Counted from the stretch's first letter, positions 16,710 through 35,504 are shown. The stretch: 64,000 bases of DNA from Leptospira kmetyi serovar Malaysia str. Bejo-Iso9 (GCF_000243735.2 NZ_AHMP02000001.1:149001-213000), one strand, 5' to 3'. Translations and numbers: made by a program. Notes: generated by a model not told the origin, from the sequence alone.

Positions 16710-16738
16710 AAAGGCCTCGTTCCAAACACGGGGCTTTT
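16710..16738 (+). terminator. Probable terminator between convergent genes
   Basis: AAAGGCCTCGT and ACGGGGCTTTT pair around a short A-rich loop with one bulge and one G-T pair, and the right arm ends in TTTT. It sits between the protease gene (+) and the EAL gene (-). A second perfect hairpin, CGCTCGG/CCGAGCG, lies just upstream near 16617-16639. Confidence 0.5.
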
Positions 16739-16741
16739 GAT

Positions 16742-18100
<1,359 letters not shown>

Positions 18101-18189
18101 TTTAGCCTTTGTTATGCAAAAGATCCGTTGGTTATCGGATGAACGTCCGTTAAGGAACGTCTCGATTAAAAGATCCGATGAACGAATTT

Positions 18190-21040
<2,851 letters not shown>

Positions 21041-21101
21041 ACGAAATTAAAAAGTTTGCTGCTTCGATCTTGAACAGAGATAGGAGACGAAGTTATGCGC
21101 G

Positions 21102-22016
21102 TCACAAATCGCCAATTTGAATACATTTAAATCTGGAAGAATCAATATTCATAACTTTTGAAAGAAAGCTGACTCGATCAAAGCATCGCGGATCCAAAAT
21201 GATTACTTCCTCAATTGAAGTATTTTTTGCTACAAAAAGTATGCTATTAAGCTCGCAATCATATTCATTAAAATTGACTCCCCAAATAAAAAGTCTTTTA
21301 ACATTTTCGAGCCAATTGACTGCTAAATGATGATTGTGATTTAATTCATTGTAAACATTAAGCTTTCCAACGATCAAATGATGTTCGTTGGAAATGTCAT
21401 AGACTTTTTTCCTCTGAAGTATTTCCAATATGTTCTCATCTATTGATAATTCAGTAGGCAAAATCAGACTATGAGGAAGCCCAACTCTTCCGTGCAGTTG
21501 GATTAGATTAGGAAATTCATTTTTTCTGCTCCAGAATAACTCATCCCAGTTTAGAGTTATATAACCTGTATTAAAAAAAGAATTCTCCGTTCCAATGTGA
21601 TCAAGTAAACTTTTTAAATCTTTCCTTAAGCTAATTGATCTATCATTTTCGGCTTCCTTAAAGTTTCTGCATAGCTCGTTCTTAAATTCATTAATTTCTT
21701 CAAGAGTAGGCAAGAGATAAACTTTTTCAGGGCTTCTTAAAAATCCATTACGTAAAATTCGGAAAACAAAAGATATAACGGATAAGCAATACGAAGCGGT
21801 TGATGACGTTGGGTTCCTGAATAATGGTGATTGAAATTCGCTACTCAGCCATTTATGTTCACGCAAGGTCTTTAGAACAGGTTCCCAACCGTTCATTACT
21901 GCTCCATTCCCTATGATTACGAGATGTTCATATCCTTTAGGTTTAAAATCTAGATCTTCAGGAGATTTTAGAAACCTTACCAAAGGAAATTCAGATAGCG
22001 GATATAGATTTTCCAT
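21102..22016 (-). CDS. SIR2/AbiH-like protein, AT-rich, probably acquired; defence candidate
   Basis: 304 residues with the order of motifs of SIR2-like and AbiH-like proteins: a Rossmann loop HLVIIGNGAVMNGW (31-44), GYITLNWDELF (151-161, Asn156 in the place of the catalytic Asn of SIR2 NADases), LIQLHGRVG (171-179, His175), RLFIWGVNFNEYDCEL (241-256) and VIILDP (271-276). Bacterial members often act in phage defence by degrading NAD+. No partner gene is adjacent, so this would be a single-gene system. The DNA is visibly AT-richer than its surroundings: 21181-21240 has 20 G/C in 60. Enzymatic activity is inferred, not shown. Confidence 0.65.
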   Translation of the reverse strand: MENLYPLSEFPLVRFLKSPEDLDFKPKGYEHLVIIGNGAVMNGWEPVLKTLREHKWLSSEFQSPLFRNPTSSTASYCLSVISFVFRILRNGFLRSPEKVYLLPTLEEINEFKNELCRNFKEAENDRSISLRKDLKSLLDHIGTENSFFNTGYITLNWDELFWSRKNEFPNLIQLHGRVGLPHSLILPTELSIDENILEILQRKKVYDISNEHHLIVGKLNVYNELNHNHHLAVNWLENVKRLFIWGVNFNEYDCELNSILFVAKNTSIEEVIILDPRCFDRVSFLSKVMNIDSSRFKCIQIGDL

Positions 22017-22060
22017 ACTTTATAATGGCGCCTAATGTAACTTCCGCGTTGATCGGCGTT

Positions 22061-22636
22061 TTACTTCGAGGTTTTTGGAATCGCAAGCCGAGATTGATCA
22101 TACAGAGTGTCGTCCGAATCGAAAACGGATTCGGATACGGCGAGAATTTCGCCGGACCGGAGAGAAACCACTCGAATCTGAAGCAAGAACGTCTGATCGT
22201 TAAACTGAACCGTTCCCAAAACCAGAAGATCCACACCCGCTAACTTTCCGATTTCCAAATTCTCATCCGAAAGAACGAGCCCCGTCTTTTGAAAACTTTG
22301 CTCGTCGATCAATCGGTTGAGTTGGGATTTTTCCACGAGGACTATTTTTCCCGGTTCGGACATCTGCGGCAAAAGTTGAGAAGCGATCGTAACACCCAAA
22401 ACGGTGGAAGCGCCGACTTCGTTTAACAACGGAAGAATGGCGAGTTTCAAAGCGTTCTTTTTATCCGGGAAGGAATTCTCACGATTGGCCGCGATCTGTT
22501 TTTTTAAGCTGGAAGAAACCTCCGCTAAAACCTCGTTCAAAGGTTTGGGAAGATTTCGTTTAGATCCGCGTCCTGCGCTTGCGCAATCCACAAGCAGAAT
22601 CAAAGATAGAAATATAATAAAAATTGAATGTTTCAT
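22061..22636 (-). CDS. FlgO/CsgG-like lipoprotein
   Basis: 191 residues. The signal FIIFLSLILLVDC gives a lipidated Cys at 19. The mature domain resembles FlgO and the N-terminal part of CsgG-type proteins: LKLAILPLLNEVGASTVLG, then VLVEKSQLNRLIDEQSFQKTG, then AGVDLLVLGTVQ and LQIRVVSLRSGEILAV. FlgO-type proteins are outer-membrane-linked lipoproteins of flagellar or secretion assemblies; the role here is unknown. Its ATG touches the stop of the 7TM receptor gene, so they are probably co-transcribed. Confidence 0.75.
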   Translation of the reverse strand: MKHSIFIIFLSLILLVDCASAGRGSKRNLPKPLNEVLAEVSSSLKKQIAANRENSFPDKKNALKLAILPLLNEVGASTVLGVTIASQLLPQMSEPGKIVLVEKSQLNRLIDEQSFQKTGLVLSDENLEIGKLAGVDLLVLGTVQFNDQTFLLQIRVVSLRSGEILAVSESVFDSDDTLYDQSRLAIPKTSK

Positions 22637-24788
22637 TAGAAATATTTCACCAAGGTGACTCGGTTCCCCGTGGAATTAAACTTAACGACGTCGAATGTGG
22701 AAAGAGCGAACGCGATTCCCCTGGTTTGCAAAGAAGTGGTTTCGTCCGTTTTGGAAAGCGCCTTTCGAACGATTCTCGCGTGATTGAATCCCTTCCCTTC
22801 GTCCGTGATTCTATAACCTACTTTCTGTCTGGAAAGAAAATATTCCACGAGAATTTTTTTATCCCTATAATACGGATCGTTTTGCCGGGTAAGAATAAAC
22901 TGAAAGTAATTTCCGTTCTTTAAGGATCTCGCTTTGTCCTCGTTGGATATGTTTAGGTTTCCGTGTTCGATCGCGTTGATGAGCATTTCCCGGAGACTGG
23001 TTCGGATGGAAAGTGTGATCGTCGGATCGGTAAATCGTACTAGGTTGAACGTAAGTCTTTGGCTGAGAAGTTCCGCGTTTTGCAAATAGTTGTTCATGGA
23101 AAAAACGATTCGTTCCTCGTCCAAAAATCTTCCCATCAGATCCTGATCGGGTTCGAACGCCCTCCCCAAAATGTCGCGTCCCGATTCGTGTTCCAAAATC
23201 TGAAGACGAACTTGGAGTTCCTTCGGTTCCTTCAGATATTTTTGAACGAAGTCCGCACGAAAATAAACCGGTTTTCCCGTGGAGGACAATTCCTCCATTC
23301 TTTCCATCACATACAGTTTTTTGAATGCGTCTTCGAGTCCGCCCGTGTTGTACATGAGTTCTAAAAAATTCTTTCCGATCACGTCCTGGGGTTTGAATCC
23401 CAAAAACGTGGAAATGGATTTGTTGCTTCCCGTGATCGTTCCGTTGGAATCGAGATCGAAAAGAAAATCCTCTTCTCCTTCGTAAAGATTCTTGTATTGA
23501 ACCGCGGATTGTTCGTGTCTTTGTTTGAGAAGATTCAACGTAGTCGCTTGGGTTTCCAAGTTTAAGGAAAGTTGTTTGATCCGATCCGCGAGTCCCAACG
23601 AAAGAAGAGCGACCTCGATCGCCGAACCGATCTGCAATCCCCACTGCGTGAAAAAATTATCCGGAAAAATTCCGAACGCCTTCATCGCGTATAAAAAACT
23701 TCCCAAAATCAAAACGAACCAAGCCGTTAAAAAGAATCTCGCGGGGCGATGTCCTTTCCAAACGCATTGAAGGCTGTTGACTAAAATCAAAGCGAGAACG
23801 ATCAACAAAACGAGAATGCTCGAAACCACGCTGAACGTATAACTGAAAAAGGTCAAAGAACCGATACAGCCGAACGCGCAGATCGCCATGATCGGATAGT
23901 AGAAACGGTTCGTGATCGGAGTGATCTTGGCGGATTCCAAAAACGATTTTCCGAAAAGACAGGCCGCCAAAAAAGCGGAGAACATAAAAAACGGAAGGCT
24001 TACGTTTCCCCACTGCGGGTTATTCGGCCACAAAAATTGAAAGGACAATCCGTTCAACGTAAGCTGAAACAGAATATCAAAAAAGATGAATATACTATAG
24101 TAAAGATAACTTCTATCCCGAGTCGTCAGCAAAAGAAACAGATTGTAGATGAACATCACGGTCATGGTTCCGTAATAAAAACCGAGCGCCGTGTATTCTT
24201 TCGCGGTTTGTTCCAAAAACTCGGTTCTGGAATACGCGGACAAAGGAACGATGATCGAACTTTTCGATTCGATCCGAAGGTAATAATCGTTTTTGGAAAG
24301 CGGAGGTTCGCTCAACTGAAACGGAAAGTTTCGATTCTCCGCAAGCCGGGAAGAAAACGGAAGTTCGTCTCCGGAAACAACCAAAGGCTCGTTCCCGTTT
24401 CGAACCGAATAAAATTGCAAAGAATCGATCAAACTGTATGAGAAAAGAAGAACCCAGTTCCTCGTTCCTTTTTCGGGATTGGCGACCGGAATCCTTACCC
24501 AAATCGCCGCCTCCGAATATCCAAGACTGTTGTTAAAAAGAGGAATGGATTTTCCGGAACGAAACACTTTTTGAATTTCGGGAAAGGAAAGTTTTCCGGA
24601 CTTGTCCTCGTAATACGTTAGATACGGTTGAAGATCCCAGTCTTCCATCACAACGTTCGGTTCGAACTCGGAAGAATGCGCTCGATCGGTTTCGTTTTGG
24701 GAAACGTCCTGAGAATGGACAACGGAAAGAACTCCGGAAAAAGCCAACGTCAAAAAGAAGAAGGCGATTTTTTTCCGGAGTTTTAAAA

Positions 24789-24792
<4 letters not shown>
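22636..24792 (-). CDS. 7TMR-DISM receptor with PAS and RsbW-type ATPase output
   Basis: 718 residues from GTG at 24792, which overlaps the TraB stop as GTGA with AAAGG just upstream. A signal peptide is followed by a periplasmic 7TMR-DISM sensor domain (about 35-190, FNNSLGYSEAAIWVRIPVAN), seven membrane helices (about 197-415), a PAS domain (about 445-550, GSNKSISTFLGFKPQDVIGK) and a C-terminal GHKL ATPase (about 590-718) with LREMLINAIEHGN as N-box and ITDEGKGF as G1-box. There is no DHp helix pair with a phospho-His, so the output resembles anti-sigma-factor kinases (RsbW/SpoIIAB) rather than a classical histidine kinase. Confidence 0.85.
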
Positions 24793-26015
<1,223 letters not shown>

Positions 26016-26204
26016 TCCAAAAGCAGTGTATGAACCGAGACCGAGGGAGTAAAATGAAATTCTACCGTTTCGGATCCGAAACTCGGTTCCGTGGTAATCG
26101 CTTCTTTCGAACGTCTCAAAAAAGTATTGAAGAATTCGAGACGATCCAATATTGTCTTGTTACTCTTTTTAGAACTAGAACTAATACCGGGATATCTGGA
26201 TCAA

Positions 26205-26711
<507 letters not shown>

Positions 26712-26718
26712 GAAAAAG

Positions 26719-27566
<848 letters not shown>

Positions 27567-27570
<4 letters not shown>

Positions 27571-28106
27571 AAAAAAATTTCGCTTTGATCGGCCCGAGAG
27601 GGGTCGGAAAATCCAAGGTCTCTCGCAAACTTTCCAAAATAACGGGAATGCCCGTGGTTTCCACCGACATGATCGCCGTGTATGAGATCGGCGGGATTTC
27701 CATTCCGGACTTCATCCAAAAAAACGACGGAGATTGGAGAGCGTTTCGCGATTTAGAATTTAGAATCTTAGAAAAACTAAAATCTTCGCAAGGAATCATT
27801 CTCGATTGTGGAGGCGGGATTTTATTTGATTTGGATGCCAAAGGAAAAGAAATTCTCAGCACTCGAAAAACCGAACTTCTAAAATCGATCGCGACCGTTT
27901 TCGGTTTGTCTCGTCCCGTTGAGTCTTTGGTTGAAAAAATCCAAAATGATCCTACCCGGCCTCCGCTCAGCGCCGTAACTTCCTACCGAAATATCCTCGA
28001 AAGCCGTCTTCCATTCTACCGAAATGCCTCCGATTTTTATCTGGATATAGATGATTTGAAGGTCGAAGAGATCTGTTCTAGAATTCTGCAGAAAATCGAA
28101 TATTGA
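27567..28106 (+). CDS. aroK: Shikimate kinase-like protein
   Basis: 179 residues. Shikimate kinase phosphorylates shikimate at O3 in chorismate synthesis. The Walker A is [13 protein letters not shown] (7-19). [14 protein letters not shown] replaces the common [12 protein letters not shown] holds the substrate Arg, and [10 protein letters not shown] is the conserved GGG loop. PTRPPLS is the lid motif. The start is TTG overlapping the HDOD stop (TTGA), indicating coupling. It could alternatively be a kinase on a related substrate. Confidence 0.8.
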
Positions 28107-28220
28107 ATTGACACATTTTAGCGATATTTGGTTCCCTTTTTTCAAAGCTTTTAGAAAAAGAATACAAAACCGTAGAAAGGCAACTAACGAGCCTCAAAAC
28201 GGGATTAACAGGGAAGAAAG

Positions 28221-29117
<897 letters not shown>

Positions 29118-29126
29118 AAATATATA

Positions 29127-30584
29127 TTAGAAATCTTGAGTGAGTTCCTTCCGCGTCGACTTGATCCTTATCTCTCTTCTTTTTAAAAGGAGAGATTGAA
29201 TTCTTTGATGTCTTTCCTTAGTAAGAGGCATTCCTAAAAAAACAAAAGCTCCCAATATAAAAAAACTTCCCACAACAGGACCGAAAAGAATCGAAAGACG
29301 AAAACCGAGTTCCGGGATCTGATCGGCGGAGCCTTCCTGATATCCGATGCCGCTCAAAAGAATTCCTCCCAAACCGAGACCGAGCGCTCTTGCGACCTTC
29401 GTCGCCATTTTCCAAAGCCCGAAGAACCACCCTTCCCTCTTTTCCCCGGTGATCAGTTCGTCGTAGTCCACGATGTCCGCGACCAAGGAATCAAAAAGTA
29501 AAATCGCACCCGCAAAAAAACCGCCGAACACCGCGACGAACAAAATCGGAACGATTCCCCTTTCCGGAAATAAGGGATAGACGATCATGGTCATAAGTCC
29601 CAAAAGGAAAACTCCCCAAAATGCGGGCCATTTTTTCCCGAACTTTCCCGCTAAATAAACCCAAAGAAGAATGGAAAGAATCAAACAGATCACGAACGGA
29701 ACGAGGATCATCAGACCGATTTCGGCTTCGGTTAAACGAATTCGATATTTGTAATATAGATTCACGATCGAGGAATTGAAGGTTCTTCCGAACGTGGCGA
29801 TGATAAACGCGCCGATCAAGGGTAGAAAATAACGGTTTTTGAATACGCTTTTTAAACCGGAGAATCCGATTCGTTCGTTTTTGCGAGGATCGGTTCCGGC
29901 TTTAACGGACTCGGGACTTTTTTCGAAATCGGAGACGGTTTGATCCCTTCCTTTGGTTGTGAAAAAAGCGATCGCGCAGGTTACGATCAAAATTCCCGCG
30001 ATCGCGATCGAAGTATAATTTCTCGTGATCAAAAGGCGGGACACTTCGTCTTGTACGGGGAACAAAGCAGAAAAAACGGAGGGTAAAATCAAAACGAGGA
30101 TAAAACCCACGTTGCTAAAAAAGAATCTCCATCCGAAAATTCGGGTTCGTTCGCTCGGAACGAAGGTCATCTCTCCTCCGAGCGCGATATGCGGAACCGC
30201 AAGAATCGTCATCGAGGTGTTTACGAGAAGATATACGAACAAAAGAAAAAAGAACTTCCGGGTTTGGGTTTCCAAAGAAGGCGGAGAAAACATTAGAAAA
30301 ACGGAAAGTGCCAAAAGGATTCCGCCGCTTAGGATATACGGTCTTCTTTTTCCGAGTTTGGTTCGAGTATGATCGGAGATATAACCCATAAGCGGGTCCG
30401 AGATCGCGTCCCATAAGACCGCGATTGCAAGTGCGATTCCGGCTAACGAGGCCTTGAGCCCCACAGCCGTTACGAAAAATTCTAAAAGATAAATCTGCGC
30501 TAAAACCTCTACGGCGGTGATTCCGATTTCGGCCACCGCGTATCCGGCCATAATTCGTGTGGGAACAGACTGGGAAGTCCGCAT
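29127..30584 (-). CDS. GPH-family (MelB-like) sodium/sugar symporter of the MFS
   Basis: 485 residues with twelve predicted membrane helices. The GPH-family motif is DAISDPLMGYISDHTRTKLGKRRPY near residues 59-83 (read as DAISDPLMGYISD then KLGKRRPY), including the cation-binding Asp residues of MelB. Such carriers bring in sugars or glycosides with Na+ or H+; the substrate cannot be told. It is convergent with the recombinase gene, with only 9 bases between stops. Confidence 0.88.
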   Translation of the reverse strand: MRTSQSVPTRIMAGYAVAEIGITAVEVLAQIYLLEFFVTAVGLKASLAGIALAIAVLWDAISDPLMGYISDHTRTKLGKRRPYILSGGILLALSVFLMFSPPSLETQTRKFFFLLFVYLLVNTSMTILAVPHIALGGEMTFVPSERTRIFGWRFFFSNVGFILVLILPSVFSALFPVQDEVSRLLITRNYTSIAIAGILIVTCAIAFFTTKGRDQTVSDFEKSPESVKAGTDPRKNERIGFSGLKSVFKNRYFLPLIGAFIIATFGRTFNSSIVNLYYKYRIRLTEAEIGLMILVPFVICLILSILLWVYLAGKFGKKWPAFWGVFLLGLMTMIVYPLFPERGIVPILFVAVFGGFFAGAILLFDSLVADIVDYDELITGEKREGWFFGLWKMATKVARALGLGLGGILLSGIGYQEGSADQIPELGFRLSILFGPVVGSFFILGAFVFLGMPLTKERHQRIQSLLLKRREIRIKSTRKELTQDF

Positions 30585-30615
30585 GGTAAACTCCGGAAGA
30601 ATTCTTACTAAGCGG

Positions 30616-31422
30616 TTAGCCTTTCGTATAAACCGCTTGTTTTTTTAGACCTTTTTTGCGAAGCAATGGTCCGAGGCTTCCGGTCATTGCCGGAAATAAA
30701 TTTCCGATCTTTGCGAGAATTCCTCTGCTTCCCGGAATCAAAACCTCGAGCGGTTTTTTCGTAAGAACTTTCCCGAGAATGATTTTGGAAACCTCTTCGA
30801 CGGTAAGAACCTTGTTCCCCGAAAAAGTCATCGAAGCTTGTTCGTAATCTTTTTGAAGATCGAGCATCGGAGTTTTGATTGCGTCCGGACAAACCACCGT
30901 TATGTGAACGTTCTTTTCCTTTAACTCTTGCGCGATCGCAAGGGAGAATCCTCGGACCGCGAACTTAGAAGTGGAATACAAGGAAATTCCCGAAATCGGA
31001 GCCACTCCGGCCAAGGACGCGATGTTTACGATATGACCCGCACCGTCCGCGACCATACGAACCGCGGCTTCTCTCGTTCCATACATAACGCCCTTCGCGT
31101 TGATATCCATATGACGGTCGATCTGATTTGCCGGAACCTCGTAGATATAACCGGGTAAAAGATAACCCGCTACGTTTAAAAGCGCGTCGATTCGTCCCCA
31201 TTTTTTATAGGCGAGATCCATGACTTTTTTCCAATCGGAAGGAGAAGTAACGTCGAGTTTGGAAACGAGAACTCGTTCTTTTTCGTTTTTCCAAGGAGTC
31301 GAGAATTTTTTGAGTTCCTTCTCGTTGATGTCCGTGATTAGAATCGAATGTCCAGCGGCGAACGCTTCTTCGGCTAATTTTTTTCCGAGTCCTCCCGCGC
31401 ATCCGGTGATGAATAAAATCAT
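30616..31422 (-). CDS. Short-chain dehydrogenase/reductase
   Basis: 268 residues, classical SDR. The NAD(P) loop is ITGCAGGLGKKLAEEA (5-20), then LNVAGYLLPG (NxAG), the catalytic SIYSTSKFAVRGF with Tyr and Lys (YxxxK pattern YSTSK), and VCPDAIKTPM. An Asp at DINEKELKK after beta-2 suggests NAD(H). A C-terminal segment after about 235 is basic and may lie on the membrane. It is close to the MBL hydrolase gene upstream (16 bases apart, same strand), so they probably form an operon. Confidence 0.9.
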   Translation of the reverse strand: MILFITGCAGGLGKKLAEEAFAAGHSILITDINEKELKKFSTPWKNEKERVLVSKLDVTSPSDWKKVMDLAYKKWGRIDALLNVAGYLLPGYIYEVPANQIDRHMDINAKGVMYGTREAAVRMVADGAGHIVNIASLAGVAPISGISLYSTSKFAVRGFSLAIAQELKEKNVHITVVCPDAIKTPMLDLQKDYEQASMTFSGNKVLTVEEVSKIILGKVLTKKPLEVLIPGSRGILAKIGNLFPAMTGSLGPLLRKKGLKKQAVYTKG

Positions 31423-31438
31423 ATTCTATTTTCCTTAT

Positions 31439-32542
<1,104 letters not shown>

Positions 32543-32624
32543 CTCTTTTGGTTCCTTCGGATATGCGATTCGTATCCTACTGTTTTATTTTTTGAAAGTC
32601 AATTCAATCGTTCCAACGAAACGA

Positions 32625-32993
32625 TTAGAAAGGTTTGTAGAGAACGATATACGAAACTACGACACCTAAAAGAGGAAAGCCGAACCAGAAGACCTTTCCC
32701 AAGCTCGGTTTTTTATAAACCGCGGTTAGAAGTCCGCCGTATGCGAGCCAGATCACGAATTTCGCGATCACCCAACCCGGCCAGGGCCAAAGGATTCCGA
32801 GTCTTGCGAGCATTCCGAATCCGCCTAACAGGATTAAGAAGAGACCGATCCCGTGTGTGATTGCCACGATTTTTCGATTGGAGAATTCTCGGCCGCCTCC
32901 GTTAAGAACGTGAAGCGTCACTCCTCCGAGTGCGGTGAAAAGCAGAAGGATTCCGAAAATGTGGACCATTTTATAGACTGTGTAAGAAATCAT
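32625..32993 (-). CDS. Small four-helix membrane protein of unknown function
   Basis: 122 residues with four predicted membrane helices (about 8-28, 45-62, 73-92, 100-118). The first helix holds His and the motif MVHIFGILLLFTALGGVTLH, and a second His is in ITHGIGLFL. Paired His residues in helices suggest a heme-binding or cytochrome-b561/CopD-like small membrane protein, but this is speculation. It lies 154 bases downstream of the 7TM cyclase, with a strong hairpin terminator in between, so it is probably transcribed alone. Confidence 0.6.
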   Translation of the reverse strand: MISYTVYKMVHIFGILLLFTALGGVTLHVLNGGGREFSNRKIVAITHGIGLFLILLGGFGMLARLGILWPWPGWVIAKFVIWLAYGGLLTAVYKKPSLGKVFWFGFPLLGVVVSYIVLYKPF

Positions 32994-33045
32994 AAACCAG
33001 CGTTTCCTTTTTGAAAGTCGTTGTTTTCAATTTTAAAATAAGAGT

Positions 33046-33065
33046 CCGCCGCGCTTGCGCGGCGG
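33046..33065 (-). terminator. Strong GC hairpin downstream of the 7TM cyclase gene
   Basis: CCGCCGCGC-TT-GCGCGGCGG is a perfect 9-bp stem with a 2-base loop. Read leftward it follows the cyclase stop (33148) by about 80 bases and is followed by an AT-rich run CTTATTTTAAAATT. Likely a terminator for the cyclase transcript. Confidence 0.6.
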
Positions 33066-33147
33066 TCGCAGAGTCGGATGTCCGCTCGCGGCAATCCAAT
33101 CTTTCGGGGAGAATGGACTTTGGCAACGATTGTTTCGGAGGAATAGT

Positions 33148-35325
33148 TTACTTTTCGAGGAGATGTTGAACTCCGATCCAGTTTCCGGTCGGAGGCGAGG
33201 CGATGTATTCCTGACAACGTTTGCGATACAAAATCGAAACGATATCCTCGGGAAAAACCTTTAGGGCTTGTTCGAAGTTGATCAGCGCCTCTTGAAAGTC
33301 GGCGACTTTGTAAAGAATGATCCCTCTCGTAATCAAAGGAAGAGTCGTGTCCTTGAGTTTACGGATATGAGGCGCGTCCGCTTCGTACACTTCGTAGATG
33401 ATGATCGGATCGGTTTTTCCTTTGACCACGACGGAATCGATTTCACGGATCGCAAGACCATCGGCGATCGTCATCGAAGAAAGAGTATTCTTCGTAATGA
33501 GGATATCGGCGCGGTAAAGGTTCGTTAAACTTTCCAAACGAGAAGCCACGTTAACCGTATCACCGATCACGGTCGTATCGAGTCTGGAACGACTTCCCAC
33601 GGTTCCAAGCATCAGATTTCCCGTGTTGATCCCGATTCCGATTTTTAAACCTCTAAAGTGAGAATCTTTTGCTTCCGCGTTGATCGCCTGCACTTTCTTT
33701 TTCATCTCGATCGCCGCAAGAATCGCCTTGTCCGCCGAGGTTTTACCGTGAAGGTTCGGGTTCATCGCTTCGCCTTCTCCGGAAAAAAGCGCGAGAATTC
33801 CGTCTCCCATAAACTTATCCACAAACCCTTCGTGTCTTTGAATCACGGGTTCCATACTCGCGAGATAATCGTTGATAAAACGAAAGTTTTCTTCCGGAGT
33901 CATCTGTTCCGAAATGGTGGTGAACGAACGAATGTCCGTAAACAAAACACTCATCTCTTTTAGAACAGAATCTCCCAAATTCACTTCCACCGCGGAATCT
34001 TTTCCAAGAACGTTTAAGAATTGAACCGGAACAAAACGAAAGAATGCGTTCTTCTGTCTCGCGAGTTCGAGTTTCTGTTGACTGAGTTCTATGTTTAAGT
34101 CTTCGGATTGACGATACAAAGAGATAAAACGGTTCGCGAGAATGGTGGTCAACGCGACTACGAAAAGAAAATACGCGAACTGAGTAAAACGAATTCCCGA
34201 TTGAAAGAAAACGGAATCGATCACGTCGTAAACCGCGATAAACACGACCGTAAACATGCTCGTCGCCAAAAGAATCGCGTCCTTCTTTCTCAGATAAACC
34301 GCTTTGCTCATAAAATACAGAAGATACAAAAGCGTGGGAAGAATGGAAATCTGCCAAAGACGAAGACTTGTCATCGTATAACGGAACGGTTCCACGAGCG
34401 TAACCGCCGCGATGATTAGGTTTAAGATGAGAATTCCGAAAAGAACCTTCGAAAACTTGGCTCTTCCGTAAAAATAATCCTGCATAAACAGAAGAAACAA
34501 AGGAGATAAAAGCGAAACGGTCGCGTATTCGATTCTTGTAATCCAGGTCGTATCGTGGATCACGTCGAACGCGATGTTCGATCTTGAAAGGGAATATAGC
34601 GCCATAAAAACGCTGAAAATTCCGAAGTACAGATTGTATCGATCCTCTCTTCGTTTTGCGTAGATCAAAAGATGATACAAGCCGAAGAAAACGTAAATCG
34701 TATTCAAGCAAAGGTTGACTAACGTTGAAATTTCGCCGGAAAGTTTTTGTTCGGTCGTGATCGAATAATCTCCGTCGATATAAAAACCCAAGTCCACGTT
34801 TTTGGAAAGTGCCGAAGCCGGAACGTCGCCGATCAAACGGAAGGTCAGAAGATTCTCCCCCGGTTTTAAAAGACTCGAATCGACCGGAAGACGAAAACTT
34901 CGGATCGTTCTCCGCAGAAGCATTTCTTTTCCGGAAGAATCCAGATGAACTTCCCGAACGAGAGAATGTCCGTTCAGAAAAATCTCCCAGTTTTCGCCGA
35001 TGGATTCCAGATATAAAAAGATGGGTTTGTAGATTTTGGTTTTGGAAAGATCTTCTCGGATTTGAAACCGGGTTTGAAGCGTAAATTCTTTCAAACCGAC
35101 TCCGACCGGAGTTTCGAAAATTTCGTTTAAGACGATCGGAAAGTTCGAGATTTTTTTTGCGTTCGGAAGGGAAGAATCGATTCCGTTCGGATATTCTTTT
35201 TTAAAATCGTCGACCGCGATCCAAATTCCTTTTCTTAAGTCGATGGGCTTCCAGGATTCTTCGTTTTCGGAAAAAATCAAAGAAGGAACAATGAGTACAC
35301 AAAGGAAGAATAGGATCGTTTTCAA
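33148..35325 (-). CDS. 7TMR-DISM class III adenylate/guanylate cyclase
   Basis: 725 residues: a signal peptide (about 1-19), a periplasmic 7TMR-DISM domain (about 20-195), seven membrane helices (about 205-400), a short coiled coil (SEDLNIELSQQKLELARQKN), and a class III cyclase domain (about 450-635). Metal-binding Asp residues are in LFTDIRSFT and FMGDGILALF, with DTTVIGDTVNVASRLE containing the base-recognition and transition-state region. A C-terminal 80 residues hold a TPR-like motif (ADFQEALINFEQALKVFPED). It makes cAMP or cGMP in response to an unknown periplasmic signal. Confidence 0.9.
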   Translation of the reverse strand: MKTILFFLCVLIVPSLIFSENEESWKPIDLRKGIWIAVDDFKKEYPNGIDSSLPNAKKISNFPIVLNEIFETPVGVGLKEFTLQTRFQIREDLSKTKIYKPIFLYLESIGENWEIFLNGHSLVREVHLDSSGKEMLLRRTIRSFRLPVDSSLLKPGENLLTFRLIGDVPASALSKNVDLGFYIDGDYSITTEQKLSGEISTLVNLCLNTIYVFFGLYHLLIYAKRREDRYNLYFGIFSVFMALYSLSRSNIAFDVIHDTTWITRIEYATVSLLSPLFLLFMQDYFYGRAKFSKVLFGILILNLIIAAVTLVEPFRYTMTSLRLWQISILPTLLYLLYFMSKAVYLRKKDAILLATSMFTVVFIAVYDVIDSVFFQSGIRFTQFAYFLFVVALTTILANRFISLYRQSEDLNIELSQQKLELARQKNAFFRFVPVQFLNVLGKDSAVEVNLGDSVLKEMSVLFTDIRSFTTISEQMTPEENFRFINDYLASMEPVIQRHEGFVDKFMGDGILALFSGEGEAMNPNLHGKTSADKAILAAIEMKKKVQAINAEAKDSHFRGLKIGIGINTGNLMLGTVGSRSRLDTTVIGDTVNVASRLESLTNLYRADILITKNTLSSMTIADGLAIREIDSVVVKGKTDPIIIYEVYEADAPHIRKLKDTTLPLITRGIILYKVADFQEALINFEQALKVFPEDIVSILYRKRCQEYIASPPTGNWIGVQHLLEK

Positions 35326-35504
35326 AGTAAATGTTTTCCGTTTGGGGAGAATCTCGTTCTCAGAAGAGAAGTATATGGATTAGAAGTTTAGATTGTCTAA
35401 TTTTCAACATTTTTATTCGAATCCGCTCCAAATCTTTTATTTCGAATCGAAAAGCGGTTGCAACACGGTCGAATTCTATATTTTTACATTCGGAGGAAAA
35501 TGGA

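Noticed and set aside
22017..22236. A frame linking the FlgO-like gene end with the SIR2-like start (…LGAIIKYGKS…)
   Set aside because: It reads through the antisense-free end of the FlgO-like gene in the wrong frame and has no start signal.
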